A stretch of DNA of 64,000 nt from JBOCEF01 sp047610385. GTDB lineage: Bacteria > Pseudomonadota > Alphaproteobacteria > Rhodobacterales > Rhodobacteraceae. The position numbers were made by a program, and so were the translations under genes. Numbering within the stretch: position 1 is the stretch's first letter; each line of letters opens with the position of its first letter. The DNA is taken from the NCBI GenBank assembly GCA_047610385.1, contig JBLGAC010000014.1, forward strand, positions 20,315 through 84,314. The letters run 5' to 3'. The notes under the pieces were generated by a model that saw only the letters and a list, made by a program, of their open reading frames with translations, was not told where the DNA came from and did no database searches. Shown piece by piece: positions 42,677 to 51,053 of this stretch.

Positions 42677-44188
42677 ATGACCCCTTTCATCCGTCTCGAC
42701 GCCGCCGACAATGTGGTGACGGTCACAAAATCCACCGAAACCGGCGCTGATATCGACGGTGCCCTGACCACCGGCCTGATCCCGCGTGGGCACAAGGTGG
42801 CGACCGCCGCCATTCCCATGGGCGCGCCGGTGCGCAAATACGCCCAGGTGATCGGCTATGCCAAGGCCGGCATCGCGCCGGGCGATCATGTGCATGACCA
42901 CAACATTGAATTTCGCAATGTGGACGCGGAGTACGAATTTTCGACCGACCTGCGCCCGATTGCGATGGTCCCCGAGGCCCAGCGCGACACCTTCATGGGA
43001 TACCGCCGGGCCAACGGCACTGTGGGCACGCGCAACTACATCGCGGTGCTGACATCGGTGAACTGCTCGGCCACCGCCGCGCGGATGATCGCGGGCGCGT
43101 TCGGGCCAGAGGAAATGGCGAAATACCCCAATGTTGACGGTGTCGTGGCCTTTGTGCACGGCACTGGCTGCGGCATGGCAGGCGACGGCGACGGGTTCGA
43201 AGCGTTGCAGCGCGTCATGTGGGGCTATGCCAAGCATCCCAACCATGCCGGCGTGCTGATGGTCGGTCTGGGCTGTGAGATGAACCAGATCGACTGGCTT
43301 TTGGAGGCGTTCGGCATCACCCGCAGCCCGATGTTCCAGACCATGAACATTCAGGATGTCGCCGGGCTGCGCCGCACCATAGAATTGGGCATCGACAAGG
43401 TCCGCTCCATGCTGGCCGTGGCCAATCAGGCGACGCGCGAACCCTGCCCGGTGTCTGAGCTGAAGGTCGCGCTGCAATGCGGCGGGTCTGATGCGTGGTC
43501 CGGGATCACCGCCAACCCGGCCTTGGGCCATGCCTGCGATCTGCTGGTCGCCCAAGGCGGCACCGGCGTGCTGGCCGAAACCCCTGAGATTTACGGCGCT
43601 GAGCACCTGCTGACCCGCCGCGCCGCAACCCGCGCCACCGGCGACAAGCTGATCAACCTGATCCGCTGGTGGGAAGATTACACCGCCCGCAACAAAGGCT
43701 CGATGGACAACAACCCCAGCCCCGGCAACAAAAAGGGCGGGTTGTCGACGATCCTTGAGAAATCCTTGGGTGCCGCAGCCAAGGGCGGCACCACCCCCCT
43801 GACCGGCGTCTATAAATATGCTGAGACGGTCACCAAGCCCGGCTTTGCGTTCATGGACAGCCCCGGCTACGATCCGGCATCGGTCACCGGGCAAATCGCG
43901 TCGGGGTGCCAGTTGGTCGCGTTCACCACCGGGCGCGGGTCAGCCTTTGGGTCCAAACCCAGCCCGTGCATCAAGGTCTCCACCAACACTGAGATGTATA
44001 CGCGGATGATCGAGGACATGGATGTCGACGCTGGCGCCATGCTGTCCGCGGGCGTATCGCTTGAGGCCAAGGGCCGCGAGATCTATGATTTTCTGCTGCG
44101 CGTCGCGTCCGGCGAAGCGTCGAAATCTGAGGCGCAGGGTCTGGGCGATTACGAATTCGTCCCCTGGCAGATCGGCGCCACCATGTGA
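42677..44188 (+). CDS. uxaA: Altronate/galactarate dehydratase-family protein
   Basis: The 503-residue protein joins an N-terminal SAF domain (about 1-100, with GHKVATAAIPMGAPVRKY and GDHVHDHNIEF) to a UxaA-type catalytic domain. The latter has GYRRANGTVGTRNYIAVL, SVNCSATAA, GTGCGMAGDGDG, CGGSDAWSGITANPALG and SPGYDPASVTGQIASGCQL. Family members remove water from D-altronate or galactarate. Altronate fits the length and fused SAF arrangement. It is 14 nt after the PhyH gene. Other aldonates cannot be excluded, because kdgD/gci lie in a separate unit. Confidence 0.8.
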   Translation: MTPFIRLDAADNVVTVTKSTETGADIDGALTTGLIPRGHKVATAAIPMGAPVRKYAQVIGYAKAGIAPGDHVHDHNIEFRNVDAEYEFSTDLRPIAMVPEAQRDTFMGYRRANGTVGTRNYIAVLTSVNCSATAARMIAGAFGPEEMAKYPNVDGVVAFVHGTGCGMAGDGDGFEALQRVMWGYAKHPNHAGVLMVGLGCEMNQIDWLLEAFGITRSPMFQTMNIQDVAGLRRTIELGIDKVRSMLAVANQATREPCPVSELKVALQCGGSDAWSGITANPALGHACDLLVAQGGTGVLAETPEIYGAEHLLTRRAATRATGDKLINLIRWWEDYTARNKGSMDNNPSPGNKKGGLSTILEKSLGAAAKGGTTPLTGVYKYAETVTKPGFAFMDSPGYDPASVTGQIASGCQLVAFTTGRGSAFGSKPSPCIKVSTNTEMYTRMIEDMDVDAGAMLSAGVSLEAKGREIYDFLLRVASGEASKSEAQGLGDYEFVPWQIGATM

Positions 44189-44192
44189 AACC

Positions 44193-44214
44193 GGGCGCCT
44201 CGGCGCCCGCTTTT
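44193..44214 (+). terminator. Short terminator hairpin after uxaA-like gene
   Basis: GGGCGCC and GGCGCCC pair around TC and are followed by GCTTTTA. It may reduce expression of the two downstream genes. Confidence 0.6.
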
Positions 44215-44241
44215 ACGTTCATATTCTAAGGGAGCCTTCAC

Positions 44242-45135
44242 ATGACCAAACCTGCAATCGGCTTTATCGGCCTCGGCCTCATGGGCTCTGCCATGGTGCA
44301 CCGGCTGCTTAATCTGGGCTATGGCGTCACGATCATGGCCAACCGGTCGCGCCCGCGCATCGACGCCGCGGTGGAAGCCGGGGCCGTTGAGGTCGGCAGC
44401 GCCAAGGATGTCGCCGCCGCCGCGGACATCGTGATGCTGTGCATGGACACCTCCGCATCCGTGGAATCGCGGATGTATGGCGATGATGGCGTGATCGCCG
44501 GCATGCGGCCCGGTGCGGTGGCGGTGGATTTTGGCACCTCGCTGCCCGGATCGACCCGCAAGATCGGCGACGCCGTGACCGCCGCGGGGGGCACATATCT
44601 CGACGCCCCGCTCGGGCGCACGCCCGCGCACGCGATTGAGGGCAAGCTGAACATCATGGCCGCCGGGGATGACGCCGCCTTTGCGCGCATCAAACCCGTG
44701 CTCAGCGATCTGGGGGAAAACGTCTTTCACCTCGGCCCCCTCGGCACCGGCCACACCATCAAGCTGATGAACAACTTTTTCGGCATGACCGTGGCCGCCG
44801 CAATGTCTGAGGCGTTCGCCACCTGCGACCGCGCAGGCGTGCCGCGCCAAGCGCTGTATGACGTGGCGTCGGCGGGGCCGCTGCATTCAGGGATGATGGA
44901 TTTCGTCAAAGCCTATGCGGTAGACGGCAATCCGAACAAACTTGAATTCTCCATCCGCAACGCGGCCAAGGATGTCGGCTATTACGCCCAGATGGCCGAA
45001 GAGGCAGGCGCCGTCAGCCTGATCGCGCCCGCCACCAAAAAGGCGCTCAGCCTTGCGGTCACCTCTGGGCATGGCGACAACATGGTTGGCCAGCTGGTGG
45101 ATGTGTTCACCGCGCTGGCAGGCAATAAAGGCTGA
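44242..45135 (+). CDS. GarR/GlxR-like beta-hydroxyacid dehydrogenase
   Basis: The 297-residue protein has FIGLGLMGSAMVHRLLNLG, DFGTSLPGSTRKIGD, DAPLGRTPAHAIEGKLNIM, GTGHTIKLMNN with the catalytic Lys, and a C-terminal helical domain. It belongs to the same family as 35237-36118, but the substrate loop has DAPLGRTPAHA in place of DAPVSGGTRGA, so the substrate differs. Tartronate semialdehyde or another 3-hydroxy acid is likely. It lies downstream of the uxaA-like gene. Confidence 0.8.
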   Translation: MTKPAIGFIGLGLMGSAMVHRLLNLGYGVTIMANRSRPRIDAAVEAGAVEVGSAKDVAAAADIVMLCMDTSASVESRMYGDDGVIAGMRPGAVAVDFGTSLPGSTRKIGDAVTAAGGTYLDAPLGRTPAHAIEGKLNIMAAGDDAAFARIKPVLSDLGENVFHLGPLGTGHTIKLMNNFFGMTVAAAMSEAFATCDRAGVPRQALYDVASAGPLHSGMMDFVKAYAVDGNPNKLEFSIRNAAKDVGYYAQMAEEAGAVSLIAPATKKALSLAVTSGHGDNMVGQLVDVFTALAGNKG

Positions 45136-45148
45136 GGGACGCAATCAG

Positions 45149-46066
45149 ATGGCCGGGACCACCGCCAAAAAAAACCAGGACCTGCCGATGGCGGGAATTG
45201 CGCTGACGCTGTTCGCGTATTTCATGTTCTCAGCGCTGGATACGTCGGCCAAGTGGCTGGCGCTGGCGGGGATCCCGGCCTTGCAGATCGGCTTCATGCG
45301 TTATGCGGTGCATTTCGTGGTGTCTGCGGGCGTTGTGGCGCGGCAGGGCGGCGGGCTGTCGCGGTTTGGCAGCGACAGCATGGGGTTGGTGCTGGTGCGT
45401 GCGGTGATGCTGATGGCATCGACCTTGTGCAATTTCGTGGCCATCCGCTACATCCCGCTGACGCTGACGGCGACGATCATGTTCTCTGCCCCGATCATCG
45501 TCACGGCACTGTCGGGGCCGGTGCTGGGCGAAAAGGTCGGGTTGTGGCGCTGGGGCGCGATTGTGGCGGGCTTTGTCGGCGTGGTGGTGGCGATCCGGCC
45601 CTTCGACGCGGATTTCCATTGGGCGGCGCTGTTGTCGCTGACCGGGGCTGCCAGCTTTGCGGGCTATCAGCTGCTGACGCGAAAGCTGGCGGGCAAAGTG
45701 TCCTCGGACACGATGCAGCTTTACAGCGGGGCGGTGGGCACCTGCCTGCTGGCACCCTTTGCCATCGCGCTGTGGCAAAGCCCTGACACGCCGCTGGCTT
45801 GGGGCTTGCTGATCGGGGTCGGGTTTCTGGGGTGGTTCGGGCATGAAATGCTGACCCGCGCTTACGGCATGGCATCAGCCAGCGTGCTGACCCCGTTCTC
45901 CTACGCGCTGATCATTTATCTGGGGGTCTGGAGCTGGCTGATCTTTAAGCAGACGCCAACCCAAGCCACCGTGATGGGCGCCGCGATTGTCATGTCTGCG
46001 GGGCTGGTGATCTGGGTGCGCGAACGGGGCGACGCCCGGCGCCGCCGCATCCCGCCCCCGGTCTGA
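45149..46066 (+). CDS. EamA/DMT-family transporter
   Basis: This 305-residue integral membrane protein has about ten helices in two EamA repeats, for example GIALTLFAYFMFSALDTSAK, LTATIMFSAPIIVTALSGPV, and later FLGWFGHEMLTRAYGMASAS and ATVMGAAIVMSAGLVIW. Such transporters export or exchange metabolites. It is the last gene of the rightward operon, 13 nt after the reductase, and converges on gli. Substrate unknown. Confidence 0.85.
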   Translation: MAGTTAKKNQDLPMAGIALTLFAYFMFSALDTSAKWLALAGIPALQIGFMRYAVHFVVSAGVVARQGGGLSRFGSDSMGLVLVRAVMLMASTLCNFVAIRYIPLTLTATIMFSAPIIVTALSGPVLGEKVGLWRWGAIVAGFVGVVVAIRPFDADFHWAALLSLTGAASFAGYQLLTRKLAGKVSSDTMQLYSGAVGTCLLAPFAIALWQSPDTPLAWGLLIGVGFLGWFGHEMLTRAYGMASASVLTPFSYALIIYLGVWSWLIFKQTPTQATVMGAAIVMSAGLVIWVRERGDARRRRIPPPV

Positions 46067-46086
46067 TCCGGGGGGGCGGGGCCATA

Positions 46087-46953
46087 TCAGGCCCGCGCAA
46101 AGCCGAACAGCCGCGCGGGGCTGTCGACCAGCATGGTGCGCCGCGCCTCATCAGACCCCGCCCAGTCCATCGCCAGATCAAGCAGATGGGCGTCATCGGG
46201 GTAATCGGCCGTCTGGCGGATCATGTTGTGGGGCCAGTTGGTGCCCCAGACCAGCCGCTCAGGCGCGAAATCGGCGATGTCGCGGGCAACGCTGGCAATG
46301 TCGGGGTAATCGGGGCCGCTGGTTTTGGTTGCCTCATAACACCCGGCGAATTTGAACCAGCAATTGCCGCGGTCGATCAGGGATTTGACCGCGTCAATTT
46401 CAACGCTGCCGGGGGCGGCACCGCGGTGGAACTTGCCGTGATGATCAATGATGAACCGCGATTTCAGCGCCCCCAGCCCGGCCATCTGGTCGAGGATCGT
46501 TGATCCGTCAAACTGCACCGCCAGCGTCCAGCCATGGGCGGCGGCGCGCGCGTCCACCGCCGCCAGATCAGCCATGCCCGTCGCCCCGCCCGGCAGGTCC
46601 ATGATCCGCGCACCGCGCACCCCGGCATCGTGCAGGCGGGCCATTTCAGCGTCTGAGACATCTGGCCCGATCGCCGCCACCCCCCGCGCGCAGTCGCCCA
46701 TTTCGCCAAGGCAGGCGATCAGGTTGCCGTGATCGCGGCCATGGGCGTTGCCTTGGGTGATCACGACGCGGGAAAGGCCCAGCCAATCCATCACCTTGCG
46801 ATAGTCTTCCGCGCCCGGCACGCCGGCGGGCAGCGCCAGCGCGCCGGGGGCCGACGCAAAGCCCGGCAGATACATGTGCATCTGGCAATCGGTCGCGCCT
46901 TTTGGCATCGGGCGGGCAGGCGCATTGCCAGCCAATTTGCGCACCAGCGTCAT
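46087..46953 (-). CDS. gli: D-galactarolactone isomerase
   Basis: The 288-residue amidohydrolase-fold protein has GATDCQMHMYLPGFAS, GAEDYRKVMDWLGLSRVVIT, QGNAHGRDHGN, GARIMDLPGGATG, DHHGKFHRG, GNCWFKFAGCYE and VWGTNWPHNMIR. These closely fit Gli of Agrobacterium, which converts D-galactaro-1,5-lactone to the 1,4-lactone used by Gci. Its ATG overlaps the gci stop codon (ATGA), matching the gci-gli order known from the oxidative uronate pathway. Confidence 0.85.
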   Translation of the reverse strand: MTLVRKLAGNAPARPMPKGATDCQMHMYLPGFASAPGALALPAGVPGAEDYRKVMDWLGLSRVVITQGNAHGRDHGNLIACLGEMGDCARGVAAIGPDVSDAEMARLHDAGVRGARIMDLPGGATGMADLAAVDARAAAHGWTLAVQFDGSTILDQMAGLGALKSRFIIDHHGKFHRGAAPGSVEIDAVKSLIDRGNCWFKFAGCYEATKTSGPDYPDIASVARDIADFAPERLVWGTNWPHNMIRQTADYPDDAHLLDLAMDWAGSDEARRTMLVDSPARLFGFARA

Positions 46954-48101
46954 GTCGCGGCGCCCGGCGCATAGGCGGCAAGCGCGGAATGGTCGATTGC
47001 GATGCCAAGGCCGGGGCCATCAGGGATCTGCACCCAGCCGTCTTGATGCTCCAACGGGCGGGTAAGAATGGCTTGGCGGAACGGGTTTTCCGTGCGGTCG
47101 AATTCCAGGATAGGCTCAATCGGGGATTTGCGCGGCGGGTTGGGGGGCAAAGCGGCCATGAATTGCAGGCTGGCGGCGATCTGCACGCCGGTGCCCCAGA
47201 CATGCGGGACCAGCCGCACCCCCGCCATCGCCGCCATGTCCGCAACCCGGCGCATTTCCGTAAAGCCCCCGGTGCCGCAGATGTCGGGCTGCAGAATGTC
47301 GACGGCGCGCCGGTTCAATGGCGCGGCCATGGCGTAGCGGCCATGCCATGTCTCACCGCCCGCGACGGGAATGGGCTGACCCGCGCGCACTGCCTCATAG
47401 GCACCGATTTGTTCGGGCAGCACCGGTTCTTCGAACCAGTCGATGCCGAATTTGGCGGCGCGGCGGCCAAGCTCGCAAGCCTCCAAAACATCATAGCCGT
47501 GATTGGCGTCGATCATCAGGCGGATGTCGGGGCCGATGGCATGGCGCACGGCCTCAATAACGCGCAGATCTTCGGCCACATCAAAGCCGATCTTGATCTT
47601 GACGGCGTGGAAGCCGTCGCGGCGATAGCGCGTGACCTCAGCCGCGATGTCGGTGACACGGTCCACGCCTTCGCGCCGGAATGATCCGGTTGCATAGGCG
47701 CGCAGTTTTTCGCGGAACCGCCCACCCAGCAGGACGCTGATCGGGGCGCCGAAATGTTTGCCCTTGATGTCCCACAGCGCGATGTCGATGCCCGACAGCG
47801 CGGTCATGGTCAGCCCGCGCTGGCCCTGATCGCGCAGTGCGTTGTAGCAGGTGATCCAGATTTTCTCAGTCTCAAGCGCGTCTTGCCCGATCAACCAAGG
47901 CGCATAGGCCGCAACCACGGCGGCGTTGGGCCCTGCAGGGCCAAGGCATTCGCCCCAGCCGACGGTGCCGTCCTCAGTGGTGATCTCCACCAACACATGG
48001 CTGCGCTTGTCGAAATGCATTGAGGCGCTTTCGAACGCCACCCCCAGCTTATGCTCCAGCAAGTGCGTGCGCACGGATGCGATGCGGGTTCCCTTGGTCA
48101 T
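46950..48101 (-). CDS. gci: D-galactarolactone cycloisomerase
   Basis: The 383-residue enolase-superfamily protein starts ASVRTHLLEHKLGVAFESAS and has GTVGWGECLGPAGPNAA, NALRDQGQRGLTMTALSGID, HAVKIKIGF (catalytic KxK), DANHGYDVLEA, FEEPVLPEQ, AGGETWHGRY and VPHVWGTGVQIA. This matches Agrobacterium Gci along its length. The enzyme opens D-galactaro-1,4-lactone to 3-deoxy-2-keto-L-threo-hexarate. It overlaps kdgD by ATGA, so the product can pass to KdgD. Confidence 0.9.
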   Translation of the reverse strand: MTKGTRIASVRTHLLEHKLGVAFESASMHFDKRSHVLVEITTEDGTVGWGECLGPAGPNAAVVAAYAPWLIGQDALETEKIWITCYNALRDQGQRGLTMTALSGIDIALWDIKGKHFGAPISVLLGGRFREKLRAYATGSFRREGVDRVTDIAAEVTRYRRDGFHAVKIKIGFDVAEDLRVIEAVRHAIGPDIRLMIDANHGYDVLEACELGRRAAKFGIDWFEEPVLPEQIGAYEAVRAGQPIPVAGGETWHGRYAMAAPLNRRAVDILQPDICGTGGFTEMRRVADMAAMAGVRLVPHVWGTGVQIAASLQFMAALPPNPPRKSPIEPILEFDRTENPFRQAILTRPLEHQDGWVQIPDGPGLGIAIDHSALAAYAPGAAT

Positions 48102-49003
48102 CGCGCATAGCTCCCGATCAGGGCGCGCATCATGTCGTCTTCGTCGGGCGTAAGGTCCATGAGCGGGGCGCGCACCGGCCCGGCATCAAACCCCTGAAGC
48201 CGCACGCCCGCCTTGATCGCCGCGACGGCATAGCCTTTGCCGCGGTTGCGGATCGCCATGAACGGGTAGAAAAACTCACGCAGGATCTTTTCGCACCCGG
48301 CACGATCCCCACCGCGCAGCTTGTCGTAGAAATCGCAGGCCAGACCGGGGACAAAGTTGAACACAGCGGACGAATATGTGGTGAACCCAGCGCCCAGATA
48401 AGCCTCAGCGAACAGTTCTGCCGTGGGCATGCCGCCAAGATACATCAGCCGGTCGCCGATGGTCGCCGTGATCTGGCGCACCAGCCCGATGTCGCCCGAC
48501 CCATCCTTGAACCCGATCAGATTGGGGCACGCATCGCACAGGCGCTGCAACGTGTCGGCCTGCAAGATTGCGTTGTCGCGGTTGTAGACCATGACCCCGA
48601 TGCCGACTGCGTCGCACACCGCTTTGACATGAGCAAACAGCCCGCCTTGGGGCGCGTCGATCAGGTAATGGGGCAGCAAAAGGATGCCATCCGCCCCAGC
48701 CTTTTCCGCCTGTTTGGCGAGGTCCACCGCCATCACGGTGCCATATCCGCAGCCCGCGATGATCGGCGTGCCACCTGCCGAGGCCTTGGCCGCGCGCACG
48801 ATGGCCGGGATTTCAGACGGCGCGAGCGAGAAGAATTCCCCCGTTCCGCCTGCCGCGAACAGCGCCGCGGCCGGGAACCCCGACAGCCACGTCATATGCG
48901 CGCGATACGCGTCTTCGTTAAACGCGCCATCAGGCCCGAAAGGCGTGACCGGAAACGACAGAAGGCCAGAGCCGAGCGCGGTCTTGAGAGAGAGGGGGTC
49001 CAT
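48098..49003 (-). CDS. kdgD: 5-dehydro-4-deoxyglucarate dehydratase
   Basis: The 301-residue DapA-fold protein has GLLSFPVTPFGPDGAFNE, FAAGGTGEFFSLAPSE, GCGYGTVMAVDLAKQAE, LLPHYLIDAPQGG, YNRDNAILQADT and NLIGFKDGSGD with the Schiff-base Lys. These define KdgD, which dehydrates and decarboxylates 5-keto-4-deoxyglucarate to alpha-ketoglutarate semialdehyde. The semialdehyde dehydrogenase is not in the window. ATG 49003 gives the usual family length. It is the first gene of the kdgD-gci-gli operon. Confidence 0.9.
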   Translation of the reverse strand: MDPLSLKTALGSGLLSFPVTPFGPDGAFNEDAYRAHMTWLSGFPAAALFAAGGTGEFFSLAPSEIPAIVRAAKASAGGTPIIAGCGYGTVMAVDLAKQAEKAGADGILLLPHYLIDAPQGGLFAHVKAVCDAVGIGVMVYNRDNAILQADTLQRLCDACPNLIGFKDGSGDIGLVRQITATIGDRLMYLGGMPTAELFAEAYLGAGFTTYSSAVFNFVPGLACDFYDKLRGGDRAGCEKILREFFYPFMAIRNRGKGYAVAAIKAGVRLQGFDAGPVRAPLMDLTPDEDDMMRALIGSYAR

Positions 49004-49091
49004 GGAGCGATCCTTTTTCGCGCGGCCTCCCTGCGTTCGGGCCTTCACGCGTTTGGGGGGACAATTGCGCGTCGCGGCCCTTGCGTCAACA

Positions 49092-49106
49092 ACTTGTATA
49101 ACAAGT
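49092..49106. promoter_or_regulatory. GntR-type operator upstream of kdgD
   Basis: ACTTGTATAACAAGT is a perfect inverted repeat (ACTTGT, ATA, ACAAGT) and fits the TTGT-3-ACAA pattern of FadR-group GntR operators. It lies 89 bp upstream of kdgD, touching the gntR stop codon. Confidence 0.7.
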
Positions 49107-49819
49107 CAGCCGCCCCGCCGCCTGAGCATGTTGCGATAGCGCTGCTGCGAGCCATCAAGATGCGTGCGCATCGCAGCCTTGGCGGTGTTCTCATCCCCCG
49201 CAGCAATCGCGTCAGCGATGGCGCGGTGCTCAGCCATGATCTGCGCCAAATACGGAGCGGCCGAAGGGCGGGCCTCCTGCAACCCGGCGCGCGGGATGAC
49301 GCCAAGGCCGATCAGGTCCAGAAACTGCGCGAAACGCGGGTTGTTGGCCGCCTCCGCCACCGCGAGGTGAAAGGCGTAATCGCCGGGGGCTGACGGGGCG
49401 CCGCCGCGCACGAGCGCCTCCATAGCGTCGCAGGCGTTGAAAATGGCGTCTTCTTGGGTGGCGGACCGGCGCCGAGCGGCCAGCGCAGCGGCCTCCATCT
49501 CCACCGCGGCGCGCAATTCCAGCATTTCGATGATTGAGGAAATCTTGTCCGGGTCCACGTCCTGAAACGCGCCATCCGGCCCCGATCCGTCCGCAATCAC
49601 AAACACCCCCGCCCCTTGGCGCGATGCCACCAGCCCTTCGGCCCGCAGACCAGCGATCGCCTCGCGCACCACGGTGCGCGACACGCCATGCGCGCGCGTC
49701 AGCGCCGCCTCAGAGGGAAGCTTGCCGCCAATGGCGATCACGCCGCTCAGGACCCGGCGGCGCAGATCATCGGCAAGCAGCGCGGCGCGTGGCGTGCGGA
49801 TGGGGGGGCTGGGGGGCAT
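49106..49819 (-). CDS. GntR/FCD regulator of kdgD-gci-gli
   Basis: The 237-residue protein has an N-terminal winged helix (LADDLRRRVLSGVIAIGGKL, PSEAALTRAHGVSRTVVREAI, then GLVASRQGAGVFV) and a C-terminal FCD domain (ELRAAVEMEAAALAARRRS, DYAFHLAVAEAANNPRF, EHRAIADAIAAGDENTA) with metal-binding His and Asp positions. It lies directly upstream of kdgD on the same strand. Matching sites before kdgD (49092) and before its own start (49872) suggest it controls both. A uronate or galactarate-type effector is expected. Confidence 0.9.
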   Translation of the reverse strand: MPPSPPIRTPRAALLADDLRRRVLSGVIAIGGKLPSEAALTRAHGVSRTVVREAIAGLRAEGLVASRQGAGVFVIADGSGPDGAFQDVDPDKISSIIEMLELRAAVEMEAAALAARRRSATQEDAIFNACDAMEALVRGGAPSAPGDYAFHLAVAEAANNPRFAQFLDLIGLGVIPRAGLQEARPSAAPYLAQIMAEHRAIADAIAAGDENTAKAAMRTHLDGSQQRYRNMLRRRGG

Positions 49820-49871
49820 AATCCTCCGAACGTCAGGGGGCCGTGATGCAAATCGCCCTTAAAGGTGCAAC

Positions 49872-49882
49872 TTATCATACAA
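49872..49882. promoter_or_regulatory. Second GntR-type operator, upstream of gntR
   Basis: TTATCATACAA has the TTGT-3-ACAA layout of the site at 49092 with one mismatch in the left half. It lies 53 bp upstream of the gntR start, a position suited to autoregulation. Confidence 0.5.
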
Positions 49883-50072
49883 CCTGGCAACATCAACGGC
49901 GCGGCGCGCAGCCATGGCCCGATCAGCGCCCAGACGGCAGCCCCCACGGCCATTCGCCGAAGCTTTCGTCATATTGCCGAACATTTGGGTGATTTCCTGC
50001 GCTTTGTCGGCTTATCGTCGACATCGCCGGGCGCCATCTTGCAGCCAGCGCCAAGCTGAGAGGATACGCCCC

Positions 50073-50999
50073 ATGACCCCCACCGTCCGCATCATCGGCA
50101 CCCCGATCGAAACCGGCGCCGGGCGCCCCGGCTGCATCATGGGCCCCGCCGCCCTGCGCACCGCGGGGCTGATCGACGCGCTGTCAGGTCTGGGCTGGCG
50201 GGTCAGCGACCGCGGCGACCTTGCGATCACGCCCGCCCCGGCGCAGGCGCACCGCAACAGCGCCATCAAACACTTGGCCGAAACCGTCGCCTGGACCGAG
50301 GCGCTGGCGGACGCCGCCCATGCCGCCACCACCGAAGGCGACGTCGCAGTGTTCCTCGGGGGTGATCATTCCATGGCGCTCGGCACCGTGACCGGGGTTG
50401 CGCGGCGCGCAGCAGATGAAGGGCGGCCGCTGTTCGTTCTGTGGCTGGATGCGCATCCTGACCTGCACGACCCCGACACCACCCAAAGCGGCAATCTGCA
50501 CGGCACTCCGGTGGGCTATTTCACCGGCCAGCCGGGCTTTGACGCTTTCGCGCCCGTGGCCGCCCCGGTTGATCCGCGCAACATCTGCATGATGGGCCTG
50601 CGGTCAGTGGACAGCGCCGAAAAGGCCCGCATCAAGGAATTGGGCATCGACGCCCATGACATGCGCGCGATTGATGAAACCGGCGTGATGGCGCCGCTGC
50701 TTGCGTTTCTGGCGCGGGTGCGGGCCGCGAACGGGCGGCTGCATGTCAGCTTGGACGTGGATTTTCTGGACCCCGCCATCGCCCCCGCGGTCGGCACCAC
50801 GGTCCCCGGTGGCGCCACCTTTCGAGAGGCGCATCTGATCATGGAGCTGCTGCATGACAGCGGCCTTGTCGGATCGCTGGATCTGACAGAGCTGAACCCG
50901 TTTCTGGATGAACGCGGCCGCACCGCGACGCTGATGGTCGATCTGACCGCCAGCCTGTTCGGGCGCCGCGTCCTCGACCGCCCCACCGCCGCCGCCTAA
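50073..50999 (+). CDS. rocF: Arginase
   Basis: The 308-residue ureohydrolase has all manganese-site motifs: GGDHSMALG, WLDAHPDLHD, SLDVDFLDPAIAPAVGT and SLDLTELNP. PGGATFREAHL near the end is typical of arginase rather than agmatinase. It converts arginine to ornithine and urea. In WLDAHPDLHD the usual Asn-Thr after DAHxDx is His-Asp, which could alter contact with the amino-acid carboxylate. It is followed after 54 bp by ornithine cyclodeaminase. The start at ATG 50073 follows GAGAGGA. Confidence 0.9.
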   Translation: MTPTVRIIGTPIETGAGRPGCIMGPAALRTAGLIDALSGLGWRVSDRGDLAITPAPAQAHRNSAIKHLAETVAWTEALADAAHAATTEGDVAVFLGGDHSMALGTVTGVARRAADEGRPLFVLWLDAHPDLHDPDTTQSGNLHGTPVGYFTGQPGFDAFAPVAAPVDPRNICMMGLRSVDSAEKARIKELGIDAHDMRAIDETGVMAPLLAFLARVRAANGRLHVSLDVDFLDPAIAPAVGTTVPGGATFREAHLIMELLHDSGLVGSLDLTELNPFLDERGRTATLMVDLTASLFGRRVLDRPTAAA

Positions 51000-51053
51000 G
51001 CCCCTGCCGGGGCGGCGACGCTGGGCTGCAACACGTTTCAAGGAGCTACGATT

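Noticed and set aside
42398..43894. Long open frame antisense to the uxaA-like gene
   Set aside because: It is a GC-rich mirror frame without domain motifs and lies opposite a well-supported enzyme gene. The same holds for the antisense frames at 38213-39457, 24585-25661, 18659-19741 and 1760-2755.
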